Notes under the pieces: generated by a model | Databases searched by the model: none | The model's input: the letters and a program-made list of their open reading frames with translations, nothing else | Told to the model about the DNA's origin: nothing | Translations under genes and position numbers: made by a program | Shown here: one piece after another, positions 1 to 39,188 of the stretch | How the letters are laid out: each line of letters starts with the position of its first letter | How positions within the stretch are numbered: the first letter of the stretch is position 1 | DNA from: Elysia chlorotica | Taxonomy: Eukaryota > Mollusca > Gastropoda > Plakobranchidae | Assembly (NCBI GenBank): GCA_003991915.1 | Contig: RQTK01000002.1 | Span: 2,039,559 to 2,103,558, forward strand | DNA length: 64,000 bases | Reading direction: 5' to 3'

Positions 1-2757
1 CACGACCCAGGTGGAGACGCTTGACCGCTCGCTGTGCGTGCGCCTGGGCATGCTGGTCAACAGCTTCACCGAGCTGACCAGCTCCGCGGTCAAGTCCAGG
101 CCGTGTCTGCAGGCTCTGCTCAAGGCCCTGACCAAGCTCTACAACACAATCACGTCACTGGCTAAACACGTAAGGCGTAACTTAAGGCCCTCACTATGCA
201 AAACACGTATGATCATTTTCATCCACAATCGACTGATGGCGGGTTGTGAGAAAACTTCTCTTTGAAGTCCAAAATTTAGGGGGTATCAGATCTATATATT
301 CTAGTTCTAGACTGTATTTCTGGACGTAGATCACGGACCTTTCAATTTTTCTTGTTAGGTCTACGATTTCAGTAACGGACCTGTGCATTTTCCATTGTTC
401 GAATTCCGACCAGATTTCAAGGCATAACTTAAGGCCCTCACTAAGCTCTACAACACAATCACGTCACTGGCAAAACACGTAAGGCTTAACTTAAGGCCCT
501 CACTAAGCTCTACAACACAATCACCTCACTCGCAAAACACGTAAGGCTAAACTTTAAGTTTCAGGCTGCCTTATTTTTTCTGATATTATGTCGTTCCGTC
601 TAAAAATGCATTTACTCTTTTTATGATAATTTTCATCCACAATCGACTGATGGCGGGTTGTGTGAAAACTTCTCTTTGAAGTCCAAAATTTAGGGGGCAT
701 CAGATCTATATATTCTAGATATAGACTGTATTTCTGGACGTAGATCATGGACCTTTCAATTTTCCTTTTTAGGTCTACAATTTCAGTAACAGACCTGTGC
801 ATTTTCCATCGTTCGAATTTCGACGTTTCCAACGATCGAAATGCGACCTGATTTCCGATGCGACTTGCAACCTGATATCTGATCTAAGAGGGAAAAGGTT
901 GGGCTGTCCGACTTGATTTTTCCCCACGAAAACTAAAATCGGACCATTATGTGTAGCCGTTAAAGAGACAAAAAGAAAATGGACTTTTGTTTTGGAGACT
1001 CATTTTATCGGTGCATAAGGTACCTTTTTTTTTTTTAAACATCTGAGGCTACACATATTAGTGTGAACTAAATACAAGCGGTATCGTAATGCATTACTGA
1101 AGAGCTGCTAACCGGTACACCTTTTCTCCTTAAATATGACAATTCTTTTTTTTCTACAAAAAATACAATTTTCTAGTTAACCCTGATGTTTTTCGCGCTA
1201 AATAGTTTTATGTCCGCCTGCGATTTTTCTGTCAATCATGCAACCGAACGAAAGGAAGAAAAAAATGAAAAAAGTTTCATGCGCGAAAGAAAATATTAAA
1301 AAATCTTCATACAAGCGATGTTTATCTTTTTTTTTTCACAGGTCATTGTGTTATCGAGATTGGGTTAGTCAAGGATATCAATCGATCCCAACACATTTAT
1401 TTATAGTTAATTATACATCCGAAACGGTGAATAATAGAACCGATCTCACTATCTTCACATCTAGTTCTAGACTATTGCCGTCATTTCCAAGTTAATGCTT
1501 TTTTATTACGTTTGATCTTGGTTTTGGCCATCAAATAGCTCTTCCATTTTATTATAAAATGTGTTCTAATATGTGTTTAAAAACAAGGGACATAAATATA
1601 GTTTATCTTTTATCCGTCTGAATACAACCTGTCCATCTTCACACCCAGTCCTCGGCTCTCGCCGTCACTCACTATTCTTTAATGAATCATATTCTTGGTT
1701 CTACTTTTACAAACAATAACTCAATTAGATATAGTCTCTCGTTTATTTGTTTGATCAATACTGATCTCTCTATCTTCACATCCAGTCATCTGCTCCTGTC
1801 GGCATTTCTAACTTATAATTCTAATTGTTCTTTTAAGCAGCTTTTGATCTATTTAATTGTTGTAGACAATGTTTACTCAGGTACTATCATTCGAACCATG
1901 CGCTCTACGGCTTTACTAATAAGTGTTATTTTACACACTGTAATTAATGTAGATCTAGCTCATACTAGACTCTTAATGGTGATTCAGAAATCTGTTTCCA
2001 GATCTAGAATCTATATATTTTAGTCTTATGCTACACTCTATCAGAAATGAATGAAAAGTAGACCAAGAACAAAAAACAAACAAACATGAAAACCAATGAA
2101 CCAATGACAGCCTATTTCAAGGGTCATGGGTTTTATTTTTCAAAAGGGAGGTAATATTTATTTAACTTGAGATTTTCTATAGTGTTTTTGTAGCATGTCT
2201 ATAGAAGTACTCAGGAGCTTGCTTACAGCAGGTTTTTTTCTTCTGGAACCAAAAGTCCCGCTGTAGTCTTTTTTTACTGCACACCTGACACGATGGGAAA
2301 AACATGACCTTTACTTGTCTTTCCTCCAGTACATCAGTCTTTACACAAGCAAAGCCGGGCACATTGGCAGTCGGTTTGAGAAGCTTGTGACTCTGGTGGG
2401 CCGTCAGCTTACACAGCCGACCTACAGCATGATCATCTTTGTTCAGGCAAGGAGTGGACTCTGTTCATTTTTCTATAACATCTAGTATGAATTTGCATTG
2501 CATATAAATTTCATTTTTCAGTAGCATGTCAGTTTTGCCCAAAATATATAAAAAATATCTGGACAGTGAAAAAAAAATGCACACTCATAAACATGTTTAG
2601 CTGTTGTATAAAGGATATTCAGATCTTTTCATCAAATGGGCCATCATTTGTAAAATGAAAATTTACTTCTTTTTCACAGAGAATCATTACCTTATGACTT
2701 TTTATAAGAGTTATTAATACAATTATCTGTCTAGATCATTTTTTAATCCTATTTCCG

Positions 2758-2788
<31 letters not shown>

Positions 2789-5700
2789 CCATAATAATAA
2801 TAATATCTAATCCAGCCTAGTCCTATCCAGTCTTTTAAAAAATATTAAAGTTTTTTAGTCATTCTCAAAGGTAGCTTAATCTAAACAAAGCGGTCAACTA
2901 AAGTGCAAAAAGTTTTATCTTTATATTCCAATTTAAATGTAATAAAACAAAAAACAAAGAATATTTTGAATCGTATATCAAAATGGACAGAACATGTCTT
3001 TTATCGTAATCTTATAAGACTTTACCACTCCATTTTGTGCTGCTGCTCCTGCTTTTTTCTTTCCTTTGTCTTTGTTTTCTGCTCTCTGGCCTTCTTCTGC
3101 TTCTGACATCTGAAAATATTGGGATTTTATATCATGAATACGTGACTCCTTGCAGATTGGAGAAAAATTAGGTTTTTTGGGGGGATAGGATTAACATTCA
3201 TGCTTGTATTCCCAAAGCAGTGCAATATAAGGGCACACAAACAAAGCACTGAAAAAATGTAACTTCAGGTGTTGTCAGCTTAGCAAATGAGTCAAGTTTT
3301 ATATGCTCAATAGAAAAACATTCTCAATGAAATTGTGATAAGCATTAAGCTGAAAATTACATATGTTAAAACATATTTGTAAAAAGTTCTGTAGTCTGTG
3401 TTCTTCTTTTTTTTTTTTGAATATAATATATATTACACAGAACAGTCAGGCAGATTACCCTAAGAATTCAGAACATGTTGCATAAAGCGATGGAAGCTGC
3501 AAGCTTGACCATTAGCACAGATATTGGAATCAATTAAACAAATAAAAAAATATGACAACTTCACCATTGGTTAAAGGTAAATTTCTAACTTCTTTTTCTG
3601 TTTCTTTATAATTACCTCTATTTACTGCTTTTCTCTTCTTGATTAGAATACAATTATTGCTTTTCATTTTATTCCTTCCTTTTATTGCCACTCTCTTTTT
3701 GTCTGTCTGTCCCTACCACACTCCCGTAATAATAAAAATAATAATTTATAATATTGTGAATAATAATAATAATCTGCAAGGAGTCACGTATTCATTACGA
3801 TTCTTGTGTTCTTGCTCTCCATCTCAGGCCAAGTCTCTGAAGCAGATGAAAACCATTCCGAATCTTGTTTTTGCTATGGAGCAGCTGGAAAAATTCTTGA
3901 TACAACTCAGCAAAAAATCAAAGGTTAACATTTTTTGTGTGTGATGAACAATAAAATATGAACAATTCAGTAATACAGCTAGTAAAAATTTAGTATTACA
4001 GCTAGTAAAAATTTAGTATTACGGCTAGTAAAAATTTAGTATTACGGCTAGTAAAAGTTTAGTATTACAGCTAGTAAAAATTTAGTATTACAGCTAGTAA
4101 AAATTTAGTATTACGGCTAGTAAAAGTTTAGTATTACGGCAAGTAAAAGTTTAGTATTACAGCTAGTAAAATTTAATATTACGGCTAGTAAAAAACTTCT
4201 TTGTCCAGTGCTGAGAAGGCTGTTCCGTTTGTGGTTAGTAGTTTGTAAAGGTTGGTAACTTTTCTTAAGAGTTTTATGTTCATTGCATTTATTTTCAAAT
4301 CGGTGCCTCATTAAATACCAGGCGCAATTTAAAAGAATACTTATTTTAAGAAATTTAAAAGCACAATTTTTTTGCGAAAAGACCATTTTTCCTTGAACTG
4401 GAAGTGTTTTTTTTTTGCTGTGAATTCTGGTATTATCTGGTGAATTTTTGTGTGTTCATTTTCATTAGACAAATTCAGAACAAATTATTCACAGCAGTTA
4501 AAAAATGGAGCTGTGAGGGCCAGGCAAATTCATAGTCTGAGCGCTTGCACTTTCCTCAGATCAGAGTCTAGTAGATCTATGTATACATCTACGTTTGCAT
4601 TGTTCCCGTCACCTCCATCAACCATTGCATCTTTTAGATCTACTTCAATATCGCTTTCTTCAGTCTCTCCTTCTCCCTCATCTACCGGATAATATCTATC
4701 TTCACCATCTCCATCTTCAAGAATAGCATTCTGAGTAAGCTGAGCAAGAAAAAAAAGGCCATTTCGATATGATCTAAATCGCTAGCACGGCCGATATTTC
4801 GTGAGGTGTAAACTGAAACTGAACGTTGGAACTTCAATTGATCAAAAGAAACATGTTTGTTTACAAAAGCAACAGCGTTTTAGACGTTTATTTTGTATTT
4901 TCAATGTGTATGCCGAGCAAATCATATCTCAAATGTGTTTACTTTTGCCACAAGAGTAGATATCTGATTGGTGTTTTTTTTCTTTGATAGTAACTCGGCT
5001 ACCAGAGCGTCCAGCAAGGTCGTAAAGTCGTTAATTTAGCATCATGGTTGGGAAGGTTGTAAATGGTTGTAAAGTTGCACACAAGGTCGTGAAAATCCCA
5101 TCATAGGTAGTTAAATCATATAAACAAATCAAGCAGAAGGTTATGTGATATTGCTGTATCTTTAACGGTTGCCGTAACAATAGTTTCACTTTCACTTTTT
5201 AAGTTTATCTTCTTTCGTTTTGGCTGCCATCTTTTTATACGCCCGGTCTGGGTTGATTATAGACTGTATTCAGGTGAAAATGAGTTTCAAAGAATCAGAA
5301 TTTCACGTTTTTTCGTTGTTGTTTTTTTAAACTAATAATTTATTGGAAGACTAGTGAGTTCAGGTAATCGGTTACTAGTACCTGTATCCGCTCAACTATC
5401 TGTTCTCAGAGCTGCACTGAGATGAAAATGTGTCATCCAAGTCGCCCAATGTCTTCTGGATTCTTGTTGAAGCTTTACCAATCTGAGTCTATAGATAAAT
5501 CACAGTCTAGACTCCAGGCCTAGTTACAATTTAAATCTTTTTATTTAAGTAGTCTTATCAAGAAATCTAGATTCAATGTTCGAAGTTGAGTGTTTAGTTT
5601 CATCAACTTTATCTCTAGATTACATCTAGATCTAGAGGAAAGCTGAATAAATGAAAGAAGTGGTCTCCAAAAAAAAAAAAAAAGGAAAGAAACTGGAAAT

Positions 5701-7864
5701 AGAATTAGACATGGATCTAAATATGCTGACAAGGATGGCAGATGACTTGCTGATGAGGCAGAGAAAAAGGGGTGCACTGACTAAAGCATTGCCATTTTAG
5801 TTCATAGCAATGCTTTGAGAACAGATGCCAGAGCCAAAAAACAAGATCTAGATCTAGCTACAGTGGATGCCTCATAAAAGACCAGAATGAGTAGACCCCC
5901 CCCCAACATAAATTCCGTCTTTTAAATAGTGCAGATAGACTAGAGTAGGCAGAAAATGAATATTTTTTAAAATGAAAAAGGTGTTATAGTTGTAACAAGT
6001 TGCAATTACACCCTGGATCTGTCTCATCCTATTGATATTTTTAACAAGACACATGCTGTTATAAACAAGACAGAACTAATGCACTTAGAAGGTAAGATAA
6101 GCTAAAGTTGTTAATAGGGTTCAATACGATATAAGTAAAACCCCGGCAATGGGCAGATTGTCAATACATGTAGTATGCGTATGTTTCTTTCAATTTCCTA
6201 GGTAGTAAATTTTTTTCAGTCAGTAAATTTGACGGAACTTTTGGCTAGACACTGTATATTTTCTAAAGTGGTGAAGGGCTATCAAAAGTAAAACTCTTCA
6301 TTGATGAGTGTAAGTCTATGTCCAGAGGAAAAGTTATTTATGCTGCTAATCTGTAAACAAAACAATGATGCCAAACTCATTTCCAAGGGGGCGATGGCGG
6401 ATAATCCTATAAAGAAGACCAGCACGTGATGACGTAAATTATTGATTAAAGAGATAAATTTGGGTAATTTTTGTTTAATTCTCCGAAGCAGAAGGTGCAG
6501 ATCTATATTATAACTACAAGGCATGAGTTAGTCAGGTTTGAGGTCTATTTAAGCTTTTTGAAAGCTAAACCTTGATTTTGGTATTGAAAGCTGATTCTCA
6601 CTGTGTAGAGGTTGCATATTATTTAATGCCTGTTAAGATTTGTGAAAGAAAAACATGCCTTGTTTTGAAACAAAATTTGCACTAATTTATCCAAAGTCTT
6701 GAAGTCTTTCTTTTTTATTCATCATTTTTAAGGACATCTAGATTATATCGGGATAGACCCTGAGTTATATCGCAAATAATTATATGAGCAAAACTGCAGG
6801 TCTATGTTCAGGATGTTATATTATCATAAACTTTTTTTCATTTACCTTCTGCTTAACTTTCAGGTGAATTTGATGCAAAATTTCAAGTTATCGACATCTC
6901 GAGATTTCCGCATCAACACAGCTACGGTGACTAATGTGGTAGAGAATGGAGTTTCCTCTGATGACGATGACAATGAAAGTGTAGATAGCGGTGATGAAGG
7001 CCATCAAAACAGTGATACAGAAAATAATGACAAGGGAAATGACGATGAAAAGGTTTGCATTGTCACAATGAAGCTGTATTCTGTGTTTGACAGAAGAAAG
7101 TTGTTGATTATCTTGTTATAGAAACTATGTCACAGAAATTGTAAGCCCCTACTGCATTTGAGTCATTTATTTATTTTTCTTACATCCAGATAGCCTTTTC
7201 TTAAAGTTTTTCACTCAGTTTTGAATATCATTTTCTAAGCAATATATGCAACATATTGCGGTTATATAAGATAACAAAACAAACTTGGAGTGGTGGGAAC
7301 ATTTCATTTCATCAAGTTGTAGAAATGTCACCTTATGTTCTTGATCTGTTGTCTATAACCTCGCTTCTTGCTAGGTTTATAGGCAATGATTTATGAAATA
7401 TCCGAGATGTGTTGTGAATTTGCACAGTCAAAGTTTCATCAATATATCATTGATGGGTAGGACCAAAGTTTACAATATTCCCTTGTATCATGAATGTCAG
7501 TAGTGAAAGTTAATGATAAGAATGTTCTAAATTTCAGTTTTTCTAGTAGGCAGAAGTTAATTTTCATGTAGGATTGTGGTTTCATTAAGTTTTTTAGGTT
7601 TTGTGTTTTCTCCATGCTGCTGAATTACCAAATCTTGGTTTACTTGTAACATAATTTATTGCATGCGAGTGTGTTTGTCATAAAAGTATGCCATTATTGG
7701 ACAGTAAAGATTATAATCATCATTATTTGCAGAGTGATGTGGATGAAGAAAGCTCCCACTCAGAGTGTGAGCAAGAGAACGTGCAGCCTGAGGCTGACAG
7801 CAAAGACAACAGTAGCGTGCCTGTTGCAGAGCCTCTGAGGAAGAAAAAGAAAATCTCCAAGTGA
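1..7864 (+). CDS. FANCI: FANCI, C-terminal part (five exons, 5' end outside window)
   Basis: Fanconi anaemia group I protein, the nuclear partner of FANCD2; the ID2 complex clamps DNA and is monoubiquitinated during interstrand crosslink repair. Exons: 1-169 (open at the window edge; the true exon start may be base 11, after a possible acceptor), 2330-2446, 3828-3923, 6864-7052, 7733-7864 (stop TGA). All joins are phase 0. Family hallmarks seen are LQALLKALTKLYNTITSL, then FEKLVTLVG, IPNLVFAMEQLEKFLIQLSK and LSTSRDFRIN, followed by an acidic Asp/Glu/Ser tail and a basic end (RKKKKISK) that resembles a nuclear localisation signal. Intron 2 (2447-3827) begins GC rather than GT. The end of the first exon and its donor are copied twice in the following intron. 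Identification rests on remembered family similarity of the C-terminal helical region; I am confident in it. Confidence 0.93.
122..553 (+). repeat. Duplicated FANCI exon end with splice donor
   Basis: The last ~48 bases of the first FANCI exon plus its donor (AAACAC then GTAAGG) recur at 431-488 and 493-549 with a few substitutions, and a shortened copy follows the true donor near 182-212. Between them, 205-418 and 623-835 are two copies of another intronic block. The copies carry the donor but no acceptor of their own, so they look like non-functional copies of the junction. Confidence 0.85.
2758..2806. repeat. (AAT)n microsatellite
   Basis: About fourteen AAT/AAC trinucleotides in FANCI intron 2. 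A shorter AAT-rich stretch occurs again near 3728-3775. Confidence 0.85.
3965..4195. repeat. 22-23 bp minisatellite in FANCI intron 3
   Basis: About ten contiguous copies of a unit like GCTAGTAAAAATTTAGTATT with small variants (ACAG/ACGG). No coding role is visible. Confidence 0.9.
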
Positions 7865-9326
7865 TTACTATAGAGGCTACCAAGTACCCCAGAGACGCCT
7901 GTGATAAGAAACAGTGGACACATGGAGATATTTCTATTGAAATTTTGTGTTACTGCAGAGAAGTTATTCCATAGATTTATTTAATTAAATTATGAACTTA
8001 ACTTTTCAGGAGACTATCTGAAAACTGGTTAATGTCAATTCCATTAGATTCAACACAACATTATAAATACAGATCTATGGATATGTGTGACTAGAAATAA
8101 ACAACCCTACTTTGCAAATAAATGCAGTATAATTTCTACATTATATACAGTGTTTCTGTAACCAAATTTCTTACCATAATCCTATCTGGCTACAGGCATC
8201 CTTTTATCATGAAAGGGGGTTTGTCCAAAAACAAATAAAAATATGAAAGTGTTGTACTTCCTTTACATAGATTATAAACTTGCAAGAATGCTTTTTGAAT
8301 CAATGTACTGAACTTGTTTACATTTGTTTTTACTGTTTGTATGAAATGCTAATATTGTTTATCAATAAAGCACCAGCCTAGCATATTTTGCACATCCCTA
8401 CTTGAGTTAAGGATTCAAGTCGCACCTTAATAGTTTTATTCCAGTTTACTGTTTTGTTATTCTTTTCAAACATTAACACTCAGCTGAACTTAAAGTGTAA
8501 TTCATGTACCTTAAAATGAATAAAATAGTGGAATTTTATTCAGAGGAAATTTTCCTTCGTCTTTTACTGTTATTAAATGTATTTTAAATTAACATTTGTT
8601 TTTGTAAGTTGTTTTTTGTTGTTTTCTTTCTTTTTTTTGCCCTGAATAAACACATCACATCACTGTATTGTTAAATTTTGTTGCTATACCGTACCAGTAA
8701 TGCCAATGTGTCCTGAAACTCTTAATTTGTTTTAATGCCTTACATTGTACAGACATTGTAATAAACATGTTTTCTTCACTCCATTCTAGTTAGTGTTACG
8801 GTTATTGCTGTCATTGCAATACATGTTGAAAGATTAAAGTACAAACTCTTGAAAGCTCCATGTGAGTTACGGTACCTTAAGAAACCTATGGAGACAAACA
8901 TGAACTGTTTCCAGACAAAAACTTGATATGTCATGTATGCTGTTCATTCTGACTTTATTGCATCTGGATCAATACACAGAAGAGTTGTTTTTTTAACACA
9001 AGCATAACCTTCGACATTTACTCTTTCGGTCATTGTCTGAAGATTTTCTCATGTATTAAGATAGCAACTATTCTAGACATTTTATGCAACACACAGTTAT
9101 CTTTTTCATTTACACTGTAGTACTAAATCATATGAAAAACGTGCAAGTCAATGCTCTCTAATCTATGACACATGTAAGCTCTCTATGACACATGTAAGCT
9201 CTCTGTGACACATGTAAGCTCTCTATGACACATGTACGCTCTGTCATGACACATGTAAGCTCTCTATGACACATGTAAGCTGCATCACTGTCAGTCAAAG
9301 TCTCAAGCTCCTAGACTCAGGTGTCA
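7865..9326 (+). other. FANCI 3' UTR and convergent intergenic spacer
   Basis: AT-rich sequence after the FANCI stop. Candidate polyadenylation signals include AATAAA at 8364-8369 and further AATAAA-like hexamers near 8520 and 8758. The CFAP58-like gene ends on the other strand at 9327, so the two genes converge over less than 1.5 kb. A short minisatellite lies at its far end. No other coding signal was seen. Confidence 0.6.
9158..9284. repeat. 20-bp minisatellite
   Basis: Six copies of CTCTATGACACATGTAAGCT with minor variation, in the spacer between FANCI and the CFAP58-like gene. Confidence 0.9.
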
Positions 9327-35436
<26,110 letters not shown>

Positions 35437-35689
35437 GACGTGGCTTCCAGTCGCCTGACAGCGGCTTGGCGTTTGTAGAACCTTTGGTCTTTGAGAAAAA
35501 CCAAGGATCTGCTGTGCGCCTTCCTCGCCGCCAAAGCTTTGCCAACCTCAACAGAGGCGGAAGGTGACAAGTGCTGCGGCCGCCGTTCAATTGCGGTGGT
35601 GTTTTGTAAGCTTTAGATATGTCCATTGCGTTTGAGTAAAACTTTTGCATTTTATTATTATTGTTGTTTTTTTTTTTGGGTTTCCTTTT

Positions 35690-36375
35690 TTTTTGCAAAT
35701 CAAAATATCGACGCACAAATACCTCACATCTCACGACCAGAGCGTGGAAAAATCCAAAGCAAGCCAAATATTAAATCCAAGGTCGCAGTTTACAAGACGT
35801 GTGTGATCAGCACGGTCCTATATGGCAGCGACTCAAAGACCTCGTATATATATGCCAGATAGAAGATTTGACCCATGGGCAGACCGTGGTCAGACAAAGT
35901 CCCCAACCCCGAGCTTGCCCCGCGTTCTTCTCCTCACAAACTACGCAGACTGTGTTGGTCCGGTCATGGCCACGGAGAAAAGCACTGGTTGCGCATAACA
36001 CTGGCTGCGCATAACACTGGTTGCGCATAACACTGGTTGCGCATAACACTGGCTGCGCATAACACTGGTTGCGCATAACACTGGTTGCGCATAACACTGG
36101 CTGCGCATAACACTGCGCTGTGCAGATATCTGCAAAAATGGGATATGAGAGCCCTCAACATCGGCAGAGAGTCATGGGATGTACTTGCTGAAGACCGATC
36201 AAGATAAAGGAGTATTTTGTGTAACTTAAGCACATTCAATGGGAAGGAGGCAGCTTGAGAGAAGCGGCGACCAAACAAGCGAGCAGAAAAGAACGCAACA
36301 ACTCAAGCAGACCAACACCAACTTCAAACAATCATGTAGCCACTTGCAAAACAGATTTCATCTCCTACATTGACT
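35690..36375 (+). pseudogene. LINE 3'-end relic with internal minisatellite
   Basis: + strand fragments match the C-terminal part of endonuclease/RT retrotransposon proteins common in molluscs: SKVAVYKTCVISTVLYGSDS, then RRLCWSGHGHG, then LCRYLQKWDMRALNIGRESW and DVLAEDRSR, then a Lys/Arg-rich stretch. It is broken by stops. Where the family has the RMDDGRIPKD-type block, this copy has a 16-bp tandem array. It lies just upstream of the CFAP58-like start. Confidence 0.75.
35985..36114. repeat. 16-bp minisatellite inside the LINE relic
   Basis: Eight copies of GCGCATAACACTGGTT (or GGCT variants). It interrupts the RT-derived open sequence. Confidence 0.93.
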
Positions 36376-36589
36376 TCTTCAGCCATTTGAAAGATAATAA
36401 TTATACTTTTATGCCCAGTTGAGAACATGAAAAAACAACCCCGCCCAAGTACAGTAAGTTCATCAGTTGCCGGTGCGTTATTATTGAACACGTGCACTGC
36501 CAAGTCTTTACATTTTATTTTTTTACTTTAGATCGACAGGAACCAGTGGTATGTTCCACAAGAAATCAAGAGGCTTAAGCCTATCCGTA

Positions 36590-37560
36590 CATGCTCCTCC
36601 TCCTAATCCGCATCCCACTCCTCCTCCTAATCCGCATCACACTCCTCCTCCTAATCCGTATCCTCTTGCTCATCATCCGCATTCCACACCTCCTCCTAAT
36701 CCGCATCTTACACCTCCTCCTAATCCGCATCCCACACCTCCTTCTAATCTGCACCCTCTTGCTCATCATCCGCATCCCACACCTCTTCCTAATCCGCATC
36801 CCATTCCTCCTCCTAATCCGCACCCCACACCTCCTAATCCGCATCCCACACCTCCTCCTAACCCGCATCCCACTCCTCCTAATCCGCATCCCACTCCTCC
36901 TCCTAATCCGCATCCCACTCCTCCTCCTAATCCTCATCCCACACCTCGTCCTAATCCTAATCCCACCCTCACTGGTCAAAATCCTCAACCCTCTCTCCCT
37001 ATTCATACTGTATATCCAATTCCTAGTCCTGCTGGAACGCCTTCTCTTTCTCCTCATCTCCTTCTCTTTAAGTCCTACTTTTTCTCTTCCTTCTATTCCT
37101 CTTCCTCCTCCCTCGCCCCCTCTCCCTATCCCTTCTTCTATTACTAGTTATTCACCCTGTACCCATTCTCCTCCATTTTCTCCTCGACCTGCTACTACTT
37201 TTACTCCTACTCATGTTCCTCCTACAATTCTCCTTCTATTCATCTTCCTCCTCCTCCTCTTCTTCCGTCTATAGATACTCTTAATCTTACCCATACTAGT
37301 ACTTATACATGTACTCCTACACTTACTCCTATTTCTACCCCTCCTCTTCTTAATACTCATAGTCATACTCATATACTCACTCCTACTCGTACTCCTCTTG
37401 TTCCTCCTACTATTTCACCCTATATTCCTTGGTTCTACTTCACCTACTATCTTCCTTCTACTACTACTACCACTACCGCTGCTACTACTACTGCTACTGC
37501 TACTACTACTACATGTACTACTACCACTACTGCAACTACTACTACTACTACTACTATTAA
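36590..37560. repeat. Pyrimidine-rich repeat region
   Basis: A 24-bp repeat (CATCCCACTCCTCCTCCTAA plus TCCG, about 15 copies to ~36960) grades into CCT/CTA-rich sequence and (CTA)n up to the dispersed repeat. Long open frames (Pro/His/Asn-rich) are artefacts of the unit. Confidence 0.88.
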
Positions 37561-37647
37561 TAATGAATTAATATATGCCCCCCTGTGCCCCACTGTGTGT
37601 GTGTGCAGTCCATGTTTGACTTAGAGGACGACAAGAGTAGTGTGGCC
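37555..37647 (+). repeat. Dispersed ~95-bp repeat, copy 2
   Basis: Partner of 25634-25735 in opposite orientation, again abutting a CTA-rich tract. It carries CTGTGTGTGTGTGCAG followed by TCCATGTTTGACTTAGAGGA. Confidence 0.85.
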
Positions 37648-37686
37648 ATACAAGAAGTAGGCTCTAAGTATAACATGTTTATGTAC

Positions 37687-37808
37687 CTGCTCCTTCCGCT
37701 CGTTCTCCCTCCTCCTCTTCCTTCCCCCAGCTCATTCTGCATGGACTCTTCTATCTGCACCTCCTCCTGCTCATCTTTTGCTTCCCCCCGGTTGCTGTTT
37801 ATTTTCTT
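37687..37808 (-). CDS. Candidate orphan exon, Glu-rich
   Basis: A - strand open segment with acceptor GACTTTCAG and donor AGCAG then GTACAT. It encodes KKINSNRGEAKDEQEEVQIE and then ESMQNELGEGRGGG. No partner exon was found, and it lies between the CFAP58-like start and PPIB. It may belong to an alternative upstream transcript or be a chance open stretch. Confidence 0.25.
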
Positions 37809-37839
37809 CTGAAAGTCCCTATGACACCACTGTACATAT

Positions 37840-39188
37840 TAAAATCAAAATGTGACCTTTCCCTGATAACACTGTGGCTGCCAAACTGTGAATGTGACTA
37901 CTCCATGAGACACTGTTTTTGTCAAACTCTGAAAGCTCTTAATACTTGATCCTATTGATTTTTAATGTGCAGCAAATGTTACATGCATTATAGGCTAAAA
38001 TAGCAATCCAATAGGAAAAATGGACTCAAGACAAAGAGGCTTGACGTATATCAGTCTACAGCATTTGTGTTTAAGAAATGTCCTTACAATTCAGGCCGAT
38101 TTTCAAGCTCCTGGTGCCACCTACTCTACTCATTTCCTTTCCCACGTGTAAAGCTTGTGTAGATCGAGAAATACCTGTCAATACCAAAGAACCAATACAG
38201 TTCTGTAATGTAAATTGCGTCATGAATGAGACTATGTTTGTGAGTGTGTGTACACCTGGAGAGCTGATGTCAAAACTTCTTGGACCTGATCATGTCTGCG
38301 CTGCACTTTATCATTAAAGTTTTTTCTTGGTCATGAAACCAAATCAACAGGAACTTTAAAATTTACTTGCATGCTGAGCTTTCATTTAGATAAAGTTCTA
38401 TCATGGGTATTCTTTCTAGAGGATCTACTCTAGCCAAATCAGTTCAGCTATTAGGACTATCACTATCTTCCATTATTTAAACACATCAAGCTAGATACCT
38501 GCTCTAAAGACTATTGACTTCTCAACATTCTTCAGAGATTACTATTTATAGAAATACTTTATCAACATTTTTGTGAACAAAATAGTCTGTCGACATTTGA
38601 GTTGAGTTGATTTAACGTCCAACTTCACCACTATATAGGCTATATTGTGGATGGGCTATTGACAGTTAAAAAATATGTATTTCAGATTGGTTTTCAAGTC
38701 ATAAGATCTCAAAACAACAAAACATGTTCCATTTTTTTGTTAGATTGGTTGATGATTGATTGGGTTGGCTTAACGTCCAACAGCAGCACTATATAGGCTA
38801 GATTGGAATGGGGTACTACCACCAAAGCACATTGTGGTTTGGGTGTCATTTATTTAGGGAAAAAAAAAAAAACATAATGAGAAATCTCTATGTAATAAAC
38901 TTGTTATGTTAAACAGTTCTCTCTTGTTGAAAATTTTTCTTATTTAAAACAATTAGAAAAATAAAGTTCAGTTTGTGAACAAAAAGCCAGAAAGTGATCA
39001 TGGATATTTTCTATTAGCAACTACCGATGTAAAGAGCAGGTATTACACAAAAACAACTTTGTGTAAGATCAAATTTGTATAAATTGATGTAACATGAACA
39101 ACATGAAATGAGAAGACGGTTTGAGCTTCTATTCTCGACAGACACACAAGGCACAATGACTCTCTCACACTCAAACTTCACAAGTGAT
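37840..39188. other. Intergenic spacer downstream of PPIB with SINE tails
   Basis: AT-rich. Two 5'-truncated SINE tails on the - strand lie at about 38590-38665 and 38745-38830; their reverse complements contain CTATATAGTGCTGCTGTTGG and GGACGTTAA-type ends. No gene was seen. Confidence 0.6.

Noticed and set aside
36551-37274. Pro/His/Asn-rich or Leu/Ile-rich frames
   Set aside because: Low-complexity CCT/CAT/AAT repeat reads open in several frames on both strands.
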